A DNA stretch of 64,000 bases from Fallopia convolvulus (taxonomy: Eukaryota > Streptophyta > Magnoliopsida > Caryophyllales > Polygonaceae). The notes beneath the pieces were generated by a model. That model saw only the letters and a program-made list of their open reading frames with translations. It was not told where the DNA came from and searched no databases. Position 1 is the stretch's first letter. Each line of letters begins with the position of its first letter. The stretch lies in contig OZ024724.1 in assembly GCA_964016875.1 (NCBI GenBank), positions 37,037,786-37,101,785 of the forward strand, in the 5' to 3' direction. Positions 1-10,067 of this stretch are shown in pieces. The position numbers and the translations under genes are program-made.

Positions 1-423
1 TATGAACATCTTCTCCATTACCCACTCGCCAGCATAAACCATCCATCAGAAGAGACTTGGCACCCTAAAGACTACTCCATGTATAACTTGGATTATACCC
101 AAGATATGAAGATAAAAAATCAGTGTTTCGGAAATACTTAGCCTTTAAAACACGAGCCAAAAGCGAAGTCGGGGATTGTAATAAACGCCATCCTTGCTTG
201 GCAAGAAGTGCTTGGTTGAAGGCCTTTAAATTTCGAAAACCCATGCCACCACAACGTTTAGGCTTACAAAGAGACTCCCAACTAGACCAATGAACTTTCC
301 GACAACCTTCCGAAGACCCCCACCAGACATAGCTAATGTCGAATGTATGTCGTCAATGAGAGAATCTGGTAAGCGAAAAACACTCATGGCATAAAGCGGG
401 ATGGATTCAATTGGATTGTAACA
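1..423 (-). mobile_element. LINE (non-LTR retrotransposon) fragment, 3' part of reverse transcriptase ORF
   Basis: Read on the minus strand, the region just inside 423 gives IPLYAMSVFRLPDS, the conserved stretch after the RT core of plant LINE ORF2. It is followed by SWESLCKPKRCGGMGFRNLK and then an AFNQALLAKQGWRLL-like stretch, the usual RT to zf-RVT linker. One frame change between these two blocks and an internal stop show it is not functional. It is cut by the window edge, so its full length is unknown. Confidence 0.85.
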
Positions 424-748
424 CTGAGGATTAGTTAAATAAATTTATATGTACAATTAGTTAAACAATTTATGTCTAAATAAATCCCCAGGTCATTACA
501 TAGAAATAGTCCTCAAGTTCAAACGGAAAAGGAGGAGGAAAGGCATAACAACATAGCGGTTTTAAAAGGTTACACAGAAGCGATAGCAAAATCCAAACTT
601 ATTTTTTCAACGCATTTCTGTTCATAGATGAGTGCCAATGCTGAATGAATAGCAAATACGAAATCTACGTGAGTGTTCAGAGATGGTGTGAAGACTCGAG
701 TGAGAATAATTAGAAAACAGTGAACGACGAGAAAGGCTCTGCATTGCC
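424..748. other. intergenic, upstream region of the PPR gene
   Basis: No coding similarity is recognised here. The stretch separates the LINE fragment from the PPR start codon and should hold the PPR promoter and 5' UTR. No clear TATA box is evident. Confidence 0.5.
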
Positions 749-2413
749 ATGGGAAGAAGTCCATCGCTCTTTATCAAAGGTCGATCTCAATACTTTTCAG
801 TCTCTCGTTGTTTCTCCGTTTTGATGGGAGCCGATTTAGAATCTGTCATAGCCCCTCCTCGAATTTGCAACAGCATTACCAACTCAGACATACCAATGCT
901 CACAAACAAGATCAATTCTTTATGCAGAAACAGAAGATTAGATGACGCAATCTCAGTGTTCGACAAAATGCCTGTTCGCGATGCAATTGCTTGGAACTCC
1001 ATGCTTAAAGGCTGTCTGGATTGTGGGAGGTTGAGTGTTGCCGAGAAACTGTTCGATGAAATGCCTGAAAGAAATGTCATTTCATGGACTACCATGATTA
1101 ACGGCTACTTCCAATTTGGTGCGGTTGATTTGGCCGTGGGCTTGTTCATCAAGATGCCCACGAGGGATATCACGGCATGGAACTCAATGATCCATGGCTA
1201 CTGCGTTAATGGCAGAGTGAACTCAGCGTTAGAGTTGTTTGAGAAGATGCCTTGTAGAAACATAATCTCATGGACTTCAATGATGAGTGGGCTTGACCAA
1301 AACGGGAGGAGTTTTGAAGCTTTGACACTGTTTCACCAAATGACGAGCTCTGGAGTCGAACCCGCTTCGAGTACTCTCTGTTGTGTAATAACAGCTTGTG
1401 GGGATGAGTTAGCCGTGAATGAAGGATTACAGGTTCATTCCCTTGTTATCAAGTCAGGCTACTTTCTTGATGAGTTCATAACCACTTCTCTCATATCATT
1501 CTACGCCAAGTGTAAGCAGGTAACAGATTTTTGCAGGGTTTTCCATGAAAAGACGACTCTGCATAATAATGTGGCTGTATGGACATCTCTATTGACAGCC
1601 TATAGTCTAAACTCAAATCAAGAATCTGCCTTGATGGTTTTCCATGACATGTTTGCAATTGGAGTCCTCCCAAATCAGTCTACTTTCACTAGTGCATTGA
1701 ATGCCTGTGTTGATCTAGAAGCCCTACACAAGGGAAAGGAGATTCATTCAACAGCAATCAAATTGGGATTTTCGGCTGATGCATTTGTGGGTAACTCGCT
1801 AACTGTACTCTATTCCAAGTGTGGAAGCATTGAAGATGGAATAACAGCATTTACAAGTATACAAGACAAAAATCTAGTCTCATGGAACTCGATCATTTCC
1901 GGTTGTGCACAACACGGGCGTGTGATGTCGGCTTTTTCCTTATTTGCTCAAATGATAAGAGCCAAGAGAGATCCGGATGGATTTACTTTGACAGGATTAC
2001 TCTATGCTTGTAGCCATTCAGGGATTTTAATGAAAGGGAAATCCTTTCTTGAGTACTTTAGTGAATATAAAGCGAAAGAGATAAGGTGTGAACATTATGC
2101 ATGTATGGTGGATATAATGGGTCGTTGTGGCAAGCTGAATGAAGCTGTAGACTTCATTGAAAACATGCCAATACAGGCGAATTCAATGGTTTGGTTGGCG
2201 TTGCTTAGTGCTTGCAAGATGCATTTGAACTTAGAGGTAGCTGAAAAAGCTGCAAAGCGCATCATCGATGTCGACCCGGGTTGCAGCGCCGCTTATATTC
2301 AACTGTCTAACCTTTTCGCATCAGCTGGTAAATGGGGCGATGTGTCCAGAGTAAGACGGGAGATGAAGGAGAGAGGAGTTGTGAAGCAACAAGGATGTAG
2401 TTGGGTCACTTGA
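749..2413 (+). CDS. PLS-class pentatricopeptide repeat protein, truncated after the E domain
   Basis: A single 554-codon exon encodes a PPR protein. After an N-terminal stretch of about 45 residues that may be an organelle presequence, it has a long run of P, L and S motifs (for example WNSMLKGCLDCGRL, WTTMINGYFQFGAV, WNSIISGCAQHGR). It ends in an E-type C-terminus (MVDIMGRCGKLNEA, then NSMVWLALLSACKMH, then SAAYIQLSNLFASAGKW, then GCSWVT). Such proteins bind organellar RNA and usually act in C-to-U editing or processing in mitochondria or plastids. Motif order and sequence resemble Arabidopsis At5g46460 (from memory), which continues into E+ and DYW domains. Here the frame stops at TGA 2411-2413, right where E+ should begin. 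Shifted by one base, 2412-2462 reads EIKKHKFVSA, an E+ remnant. An alternative first ATG at 824 (MGADL) is possible. Confidence 0.93.
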   Translation: MGRSPSLFIKGRSQYFSVSRCFSVLMGADLESVIAPPRICNSITNSDIPMLTNKINSLCRNRRLDDAISVFDKMPVRDAIAWNSMLKGCLDCGRLSVAEKLFDEMPERNVISWTTMINGYFQFGAVDLAVGLFIKMPTRDITAWNSMIHGYCVNGRVNSALELFEKMPCRNIISWTSMMSGLDQNGRSFEALTLFHQMTSSGVEPASSTLCCVITACGDELAVNEGLQVHSLVIKSGYFLDEFITTSLISFYAKCKQVTDFCRVFHEKTTLHNNVAVWTSLLTAYSLNSNQESALMVFHDMFAIGVLPNQSTFTSALNACVDLEALHKGKEIHSTAIKLGFSADAFVGNSLTVLYSKCGSIEDGITAFTSIQDKNLVSWNSIISGCAQHGRVMSAFSLFAQMIRAKRDPDGFTLTGLLYACSHSGILMKGKSFLEYFSEYKAKEIRCEHYACMVDIMGRCGKLNEAVDFIENMPIQANSMVWLALLSACKMHLNLEVAEKAAKRIIDVDPGCSAAYIQLSNLFASAGKWGDVSRVRREMKERGVVKQQGCSWVT

Positions 2414-2619
2414 AGAGGAAATTAAGAAGCATAAGTTTGTCTCAGCAAAAAGCAAGGCCTAAATGTAAAGAAATGCACTAAATGTGTATACACACACAAG
2501 TTCTACATCAATACAATCAAATGCAGCTATTTATACATCTTTGTATGTTTTGTTTTCTACACCAATACATGGAAATTGCTCCCAGCTATGATACACGAAC
2601 ATGTTGAGATTTTATGAGT

Positions 2620-5600
2620 TTAAAGCTTGCTCTTTGGAACTCCTACTGGTGCCTGTCTAGACCTCTTCTCGACTGCACGAGAAACCTGCTTCACTGTCTC
2701 CTTCGAAATAAAACGAGGCCTGCTTAGCCAAATACCTCCATCCACTACCAAGGTCGTGCCATTTACGAATTTACCTTGCAAAATCACACAACCACGTCAA
2801 ATTTCCACCTTAACTACTTTTTCCTGGTTACAAGTTTTAACCGAAGAATTAAGTTACACGAGATATAAAAATGGAGTTGAGAGAAAGAAATGACATTCTT
2901 CCACATGAAATATTTCATGGCATCCTGCTTTATTGCTAAGATTAGAAGAGACTAAAGACTATACCAGCAGAATTATTAACCAAATTGAAGACATTGTTGG
3001 TGTTGGTGTTGTTGGTGCTGTTGTTGGTGCTGTTGTTGAGAATCTTGAGATAAGGTAATATACTAATGCTTAGAGGAGGCAACAACTATACCAGCAGAAT
3101 TATTAACCAAATTGAAAGAAATAAACACCATGCCAAAGATCCAAGACTAAAAATATAATGACACATAAATAGGAAAACAAAAATACAGTTTATGCGAAAG
3201 GAAAATGCTGATGACTTATAAGAAAATTTGTCCCAAAAGAACAAACCTGCATCTGATGCAAGGTACAGACAAGCCATAGCAATATCCCACTTCTCTCCAA
3301 GCTTAAAAAGTGGCAAATGCTCTCTTGAATATCCATCAATTTCATCGGGTGCAAGTTTACTCATTCCAGGTGTGTCACCAATTGGGCCAGGAGCAACTCC
3401 ATTGACTCGGATGTCATAATCCGTTCCCCACTCCAATGCTAAGTTTCTGGTCGTTGCATCAACGGCTGCCTGTCAAAGCACAGCGACGTAGGTATTCTGA
3501 TTTTATTACATTATTTGGGGGTGGGGAACCCTAAAAAATATAATATACCATGTAATAACCAACCTTGGCAGCAGAGACATGGATTTGATACCAAGAAGCG
3601 GCATAATGCAAGGTAGCACTTATGTTTATGATTATACCGCCACCATCTGATGAAAGCTTTCCTGGTCCACCTTTCTTAAGATATTTCAATGCTTCGTGGC
3701 ACATTGTAAATGTTCCAACAGAATCAATATCCATTACTGCACAGATAGTTCAGAATTCTTAGTTTAAACACTTCTAAGCCAATACATTATCATTAACTAG
3801 TGTTATTCCCGTACCTTGTACGGGTTTAATATAAAAATTATCTTATAAAAATTATTTTCGACTTGTTTTTAAATAAATTCTCAAACACATTTTTCACAAC
3901 TAAATTACACTTTTTTAGTCTTATTCATATACCTTGTACGAATTTAATATAAAAATCATTTATAAATTATTTTCGACTTGTTCTTAAAAAAAATTACAAA
4001 CACATTTTCACAAATCACACTTCTTTTAGTAAAAAATTACAAAATATTAATATGTTAGTTGGTGATGGTTTTTGGGATAGTGGAAAAAATAGGAAAGGTG
4101 AAAGTGGTTTTAAAAAATTAAAATTATTTTCTTAATAAAAATTACAAAATATTAATTTATTAATAGGTGGTGGGTTTTGAGGATAGTGGGTAAGTGGAAG
4201 TATTTTAGAAAAAATAAAAAATATTTCAAATTGCCAAGTGGCTCAAATTTTTACAAAGACATGGTTTTTGCTTTATATTTGTAAGCATAGATTCATTACA
4301 AAAAAAGAAGCAAATCCCCAAAAACAAATCATCAAAAACCCTCTCTCAGCCCTTAACGAAAGTTTTTAGGGATATATAGCAAGACAAAGAAGAAGAAGAA
4401 TAGAGGATAGGTTTTTATATTTTTTACCGGCGACTTCTATAAATCTGATGGAGATGTATTGCTATGAAGATGGAGAACGTAAAAATGGAGAGTTTTGGAG
4501 GTTTTATAGAAAGCTATAAAAGTTAATTAGAAGTTATAGCGGTTTTATAGATAGTGTGATTAGTGGGATAATGGGTAATTTTTTAATAAATTTTTTTAAA
4601 GCAATTGTAATTCTAATCCACTCAAATGATAACACGTGGTTAAAATTTTTCTAAAGACTTGGACTCTCCTTTATATTTGTACTAGGGTAGATGAACAACT
4701 ATCAAAGTACATTTGTAAACAAGTAACCTTATCAGAACATAAAGCAAGACGTTCTGGACAGCTTCACTGAAAGCATATATCGAACAATCATTTAGATCAA
4801 TCTCCAAATGTTTTTTCCTCTTTCGTCGGAAAATGCATTTATAAGAAACTTATGAAGCCTATACAACTTAGCCTAATTCGATATGGTGAGGCCCTGATAG
4901 GATCCTAGTTTAAATTAGTTCTTTTTCTTGCATTTTTATTTCCTGATGTTTAATTTCAGTTAGTTTTGGAGGTTAATTTCTAATTCATAGCTAGTAGAAT
5001 TAGTCAAAGTCAGTTTTATATTTCAATTGTACGTGTCAGTTAAAATCTTAGTGGGTTAGTGGGTGAGATTAGTGGGAATTAGGATTAGCTTTGTCTATTT
5101 AAAGAGATGTGCTCCTCTTTTGTATTCAGCTTGAATTATCATTAATCAAAAAGAGTCGTAGGAATCAGTTTTTCCTGCAAATCAGTCCTCTTACTAGATA
5201 CTGGTAAGAGTGGTCCTTATCAGGCCCACATATCTGATAACATTGCAAAGGTTATATCATTCTTCCCACATAAGACAGATTCATAAAGCGCTTCTGCACG
5301 GTCGATAAACTATTAATGTAACATATAAGAAATAGTCGAATGCTCTTCAGATAATATTATTAATGGTTCCTCTATCCTTCACTTCATTGGCTTTCCTAAT
5401 TAGAAAAAAAAAACTATTAAAAAAGAAGAGCTGATGTAGCTACGTATCCACATTCACTATAATTTGACTACAATATGCATCTGAAAGATGATATTTAGAT
5501 CCAGTCAATCTAGGACAGAGAATAGTATCATTCTAACGACGGGTCAACCTAAGGTTAGAATATATTATTAAAAAGTCATCTAAAAGAGATTTTAAAACAT

Positions 5601-7007
5601 AAATTTTGCTAGAATGGATCTTCATATCGTGTTTATTTTCAACTATCCCCTAAACTGTTGTCAAAAACAATTTGTTACACTTCTTGACATGTCATTTACT
5701 AAGCATGGAAGGTCATTAAATTACTCAGTTCTCAGGCTACACCCTGTAAGAACATATAGGCAGCCGATTTAACAACACAACTAATGACCCACCTGTTCGG
5801 AAGCCATTGGGTGACAAATCTTCTGCAGGGACAAGAAAATTTCCAGCTGCAGCATTAACAAGAATGTCAAGCCTACCATAATGCTTGAAGGTTGACTCAA
5901 CAACTCTTCTTGCGTCATCCTGATTTCGAACATCTCCCTCAAATCCAATAGCCTGTGATTGAAGAAAGTATAATTGAGAACCACAAACATAGAAAGAATA
6001 TCTCTAACATATACTACTGAGGTGTTCCTGAAATAATTTTCAAAACTATATAAAACCCGGAGCATGCCAGAAAAAGTACCAAGAAAAACTACCAAGCTGA
6101 AAGTTGGTAATATAACTACAGATAAAGAGACCATACAATTTGCAGTGAGTGAAATCTAAACAAATCATATCATTGAACTTGGCAAAACTCAAAAGAGTTA
6201 GATACTACAGGTTGATCTCATCTAGTTGGTTTAACTTGTATCTCAAATACATAGGAAGGCCATGGAACTGACTATCCAGTCCATGAAATGCAGGAATTTC
6301 CAACCAATCCAACTAACTGAATCTCCGAATGTCATCCATGACATGGAAGGTTGCTTGTTGAGTTGTCTTATCTCAATAGAAATTAAATGATAATCATTTC
6401 AAAGCTCCAATCAAGCAAATGACATCTTATGTAATCTGTAAGAAGCGCCTGAAAGTAGTGAGGTGGAAAAACCTTCTCTTAAAAAATTAAGAGTCTCATA
6501 TATTCTACGCTCTGAACTTTTCTCTTCTCCCTCCCTCCCTCTGTTGCATCAGACTCATTCCATCATAACTTGGCAAATTTGTGCTATTCCTTGAACCATA
6601 ACTGAAATTTTGATATAACAGATGAATAATGTTGTCTAATTTAAACTGAATTTAGTCAAAATCGAGTAAACGATGAAATTTAGCATATGTGATCCAGGCA
6701 TTAAGTGACATATTTATCCAAAAATTGCTATCAAATCGCAAGCGAAATCACAATGATTAGGCCAAGTAACTGTAGAATGGAGAGATATTGAAAGAAATGG
6801 TGAGAGGAGAGGGAGAAGTACAGGGATGCGGAGGGAATGAAGGGCGGAGACAGCGGCGTCGAGAACGGATTTGCGGCGGCCCATGATGACGACGGAGGCG
6901 CCATGGATGCCGAGCTGAGTGGAAATCTCAAAGCCAATGCCGGAACCTCCGCCAGTCAAGAGCGCGACCTTGCCCTTGAGAATGTTAGCCTTGAAAGGAG
7001 ACTCCAT
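2620..7007 (-). CDS. SDRB: Peroxisomal 2,4-dienoyl-CoA reductase-like short-chain dehydrogenase (SDRb type)
   Basis: Five exons join in frame as complement(2620..2774, 3247..3469, 3564..3736, 5793..5952, 6822..7007), all with GT-AG borders. They give 298 codons plus stop, the length I recall for Arabidopsis SDRB (At3g12800). The Rossmann cofactor motif TGGGSGIG is at residues 18-25, followed by ILVNAAAGNF, the core TLHYAASWYQIHVSAAK, and RVNGVAPGPIGDTPGMSKL. The C-terminus is SKL (2623-2631), a PTS1 signal, so the enzyme should act in the peroxisome. There it should reduce 2,4-dienoyl-CoA with NADPH during beta-oxidation of unsaturated fatty acids. The start at 7007 (MESPFK) matches the family; an upstream in-frame Met would add 28 residues. 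Intron 2 (2056 bp) holds a Helitron and a solo LTR, yet splice sites and frame are intact. It is convergent with the PPR gene, 206 bp away. Confidence 0.93.
3797..4691 (-). mobile_element. Non-autonomous Helitron in SDRb intron 2
   Basis: On the minus strand the element starts with TC (4691-4690) in TCTACCCTAGTACAAATATA and ends with CTAG (3800-3797). Seven bases before that end is a hairpin CCCGTAC-CTT-GTACGGG (3808-3824). The flanking bases are A and T, the standard Helitron target dinucleotide. No RepHel ORF is present. A second hairpin-less copy of the 3' end lies at about 3918-3990 and a second 5'-like end near 4289, so the element is internally duplicated or built from two nested copies. 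Confidence 0.8.
4895..5222. mobile_element. Solo LTR (328 bp) with perfect 5-bp target site duplication
   Basis: The unit begins TGATAGGATCC and ends GGTCCTTATCA, so it has TG...CA ends in an imperfect inverted repeat. It is flanked on both sides by GGCCC (4890-4894 and 5223-5227). Inside are a TATTTAAA box (5097-5104) and a TTTGTATTC stretch 20 bp on, consistent with LTR promoter and polyadenylation signals. No internal retroelement sequence remains, so it is a solo LTR. It sits in SDRb intron 2. The superfamily is not clear; copia or a TRIM-like element is likely from the size. Confidence 0.85.
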
Positions 7008-7166
7008 TGTCGTACGATGGAGCCTTGATTTGTGCGGCTGTTGTGGTGGGTGTGATTTTGGATACGTGGAAAAATGAGTGTCGGGGTTCAAAGTTCAAAC
7101 GGTGTACTTATTTTATTTTATTTTTTTAAAAGGAAAGTGCATGTATTATTAGGTGTTTAGGGAGGT

Positions 7167-7655
7167 TAGGGATGGCAATGGGTCGGGTTCGGATCGGATG
7201 GAGGATGATCCATATCCATCCGTTAACTAATTCAGGTGCATCCATCCATCATCCGTCAGGTGATTCGGGTGGATCGGGTCGTCCATGGATGATTGAAAAA
7301 TATACATTTATATAACAAGTGATGTGAATTTAAAATAATTTAACGCATGTAATACAAAATTATCGTTTGTATATCAAATAATATTATATAAATAAGATAT
7401 AAGAAAAAATTAAAAGTGTATAAGTAATATTTAAATGTAAAATTGGAGCAATAACCACAAGTTAAATTTTAATATTAGTAATTTTTATACATATATAACA
7501 TGATTATATATATAATCGGGTGTATCGGGTCGGGTGGATGGGTGAGGGCCTTCATCCATACCCATCCATTACCTTACTTTATTCGGGTTTTCACCCGCTT
7601 TTTTGGATCGGGTGAGTCGGGTTTCCATCGGGTGCGGGTGAGATTGCCATCCCTA
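7167..7655. mobile_element. hAT-type MITE with perfect 8-bp TSD
   Basis: Terminal inverted repeats TAGGGATGGCAATG / CATTGCCATCCCTA-like (right end ATTGCCATCCCTA) bound a 489-bp noncoding unit. It is flanked by AGGGAGGT at 7159-7166 and again at 7656-7663. The 8-bp duplication and the TAGGGATGGCAA ends are hallmarks of plant hAT elements. The inside is rich in GGGTCGGGT and CATCC motifs and has no transposase. Confidence 0.9.
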
Positions 7656-7758
7656 AGGGAGGTGTGTTCGATCGGATATCCGAAATTTTATTTTCCAAAT
7701 CCATATTCGTATCTGATTTGTGTATTCTCAAATATGTGATCCATATATCTCGAATCGG

Positions 7759-8006
7759 GAGTTTGGTTCAAATGAAACGAATTCTTATCGTAGTACATTT
7801 TTCCTATTTTGGAATACACTTTTTCAGATTTGCACTTTTCATACTTTGCAGTGCACTTTTCATACTTGTTGAAGTGCATTTTTTCCGATTGTACTTTTTG
7901 TACTTTGTAATGCACTTTTATATGAAAAGTGCACTACGAACTAGGAAAAGTGCATTGGTTTCACGTTTTAGAATAAGAGATTGTTTCATTTGAACTAAAC
8001 TCCTTG
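7759..8006. mobile_element. Small MULE-like MITE filled with GTGCA motifs
   Basis: The ends are GGAGTTTGGTTCAAATGAAA on the left and, on the opposite strand at the right, GGAGTTTAGTTCAAATGAAA. The flanks CTCGAATCG and CTTGAATCA match at 7 of 9 positions, suggesting a decayed 9-bp duplication. Between the ends lie about nine GTGCA/TGCAC motifs in both orientations. The same end sequence begins the large element at 36117, so this looks like a non-autonomous relative. Confidence 0.7.
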
Positions 8007-8009
8007 AAT

Positions 8010-8239
8010 CAGATATCCGATAGCTTATATTTGTATTTTTTTTAAAGAATATTTTTTATTTATTGTATTTAAGTTTCAAATAACTCATTTAACCGGTAAA
8101 TTTAATCCAAAAATGATCCAAATAACAATCCGCATAAAAGATATAAAAAGAATAATCAAAAATAAAAATAAAAACAAAAAAGGGTGTTAAATATATATAT
8201 ATATAGGATTTATTTATCTTTATTTTTTTTGATAGGGTA
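8010..8239. other. AT-rich intergenic DNA
   Basis: This stretch is low-complexity A/T-rich sequence with an (AT)n tract near 8190-8206. No gene or element ends are seen. Confidence 0.5.
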
Positions 8240-9845
8240 AGAATTAGGAGATCTTTGTTGCGGGGGATGTCCTAGAGCATCCAAGCGGATGAAAACAAGA
8301 AGTTTTGGATGATTCAGAATAGAATCTAATGAAGAGTTGTAGCTCAGTTTAGCAATTTTATCGGTCACATCATTACACTTGCTATTGACATGATTAATTC
8401 GAATAGAATCAAAGTATTATAGTGACGCAACAATGTCTGAATTATGATATCAAATTATCAACATCCCACGGGTACTGCCCATGCTCCTTTAAAGCATTAA
8501 TAACAGTGAAGTTATCTCCTTCAATTTCCAATCTTCTAACTCTCATATGTTGTGCTCTTATAACCCCTTCATGAAGTTCTAGCGATTCAATTTTTGCTAC
8601 CGATGCATATCCATATTTTGAAGTTGCTATATCAACTATTTTTCCATTTGAATCTTTGATGATAATTCCTAATGTTGTCGAACCATACATTAGCTTAATT
8701 CCATCGAAATTTAGTTTATAGAAACCTTGTGTTGGTTTTTTCCATCCAACTTGTATTCGGGTTTGTTTTGTTGTATTATTACCTTTCTGTCTAGATTTAG
8801 GTTTGTATTTAAATTCAACCTTGGTTGTTTCCCAAATCTGGAGCTGTGTTATAATATATTGCGCTAGATATATAACATCATTTGGTGTTTATTGGAACAC
8901 CAGTTTGTTCCATTGGTATCGGATCTCCCACCAAATTACCGCAATTTCTATAAATTCCTTAGTTCCTAGTTGTTTTAATTCATTGATGATCCTTCTCGTG
9001 TCTTATTCCTTATGTCAAAATGTCATAAAGTTTGTCCAATTCTATGGTTGATCTTGTTGCATATGGCATGGGTGTGAGGGCATTTAACAAAAAGATGATT
9101 CGTATCTTCATATGTACAGTGACACATAAGGCATTCCACGAGAATGGGCACATGATTTTCACATAGTCGTTCTTTAGTTGGTAATCCCTTGTTCTCTATT
9201 TTCCAAAGGAAGTTTTTGACTTTTAGAAATGTATCAAGTTTCCAAATCCATTTGGTAAACTATGTTCCTATTTATTTTATTTTGTGATATGATCTACTAC
9301 AGAGGTAGTAGAGAACCATACATTTTTACTAGTCGCCTAGTAAAACCATCTTGGATATTATTGATTGGAAGTGTTGTTGTAGCAATGTTGTTCACTAATT
9401 GTGATGGAAGATTTGACCTAAGTTCTTAGATCTTCCATGTTTTATCTGGTAAAAGGAAGTCATAAATTTTGTTGCTAGGATTTATTGCTTGTGGATTGAT
9501 GGCTTTATTTATCAGGGATTTTGCCAAAAGCCATCTATCAATCCAAAATTCATTTCACACTGCCAACTTGCCATATTAACCCTTTTTCGAACAAGGGTTT
9601 TAGTTTAATCAAATTTTTTCATTGCTAGGAAGCATTAGACTTGAGTTTGTTGGAAAACAAGTCATTATTTCGGAGGTACTTTTCAATAACTACTCTCACC
9701 CATACGTTGTTAGGTTTTTCCAAGATTTTTCAAAGTATCTTCATTTGTAACACTTTGTTAATGTGTTCTATTTTTCTAATTCCTAAGCCACCGTGGAACT
9801 TAGGCTTATATAGACGATCCCAACCTATGAGTGCTTTATGTTGTT
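8240..9845 (-). mobile_element. Degenerate LINE fragment: RT tail, zf-RVT and RNase H domains
   Basis: Minus-strand translation gives, in element order, KALIGWDRLYKPKFHGGLG near 9800 (end of RT), then an ILVECLMCHCTYEDTNHLFV zinc-binding RVT block near 9080-9170. It ends with an RNase H-like domain at 8255-8700 (GIIIKDSNGKIVDIATSKYG; LEIEGDNFTVINAL; HVNSKCNDVTDKIAK). Several stops and frame changes separate the blocks, so it is a relic. The order and domains match ORF2 of plant L1-type LINEs with an added RNase H. Confidence 0.8.
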
Positions 9846-10030
9846 CATGGAAAATCGACGCTTTACCTAAAGTTAAGAACTTTCTATGGAAAATCGACAC
9901 TAACAGACTGCCAACTAAAGCAAGACTAAGAAAAAAAACATGTCCTAACTCCTGGAGGATGTATCCTGTGTAACTGTACGAATGAGGATACTATACATAT
10001 ATTGATAAATTGCCCGTATACATTAGGCAC
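9846..10030 (+). mobile_element. Second LINE zf-RVT fragment in opposite orientation
   Basis: Plus-strand translation gives LPKVKNFLWKIDTNRLPTKA and then, after a frame change, CILCNCTNEDTIHILINCPY. This is the reverse-transcriptase zinc-binding domain of a LINE. It abuts the previous fragment head to head, so two LINE pieces meet as an inverted pair. It is truncated on both sides. Confidence 0.75.
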
Positions 10031-10067
10031 AAATAAAAATATTAACCAAGCTACTGAGCAGGTTGTA

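Noticed and set aside
6714..7091. Longer SDRb protein starting at the upstream Met (MNPDTHF)
   Set aside because: The family start MESPFK at 7007 gives the expected 298-residue length; the extension reads like 5' leader.
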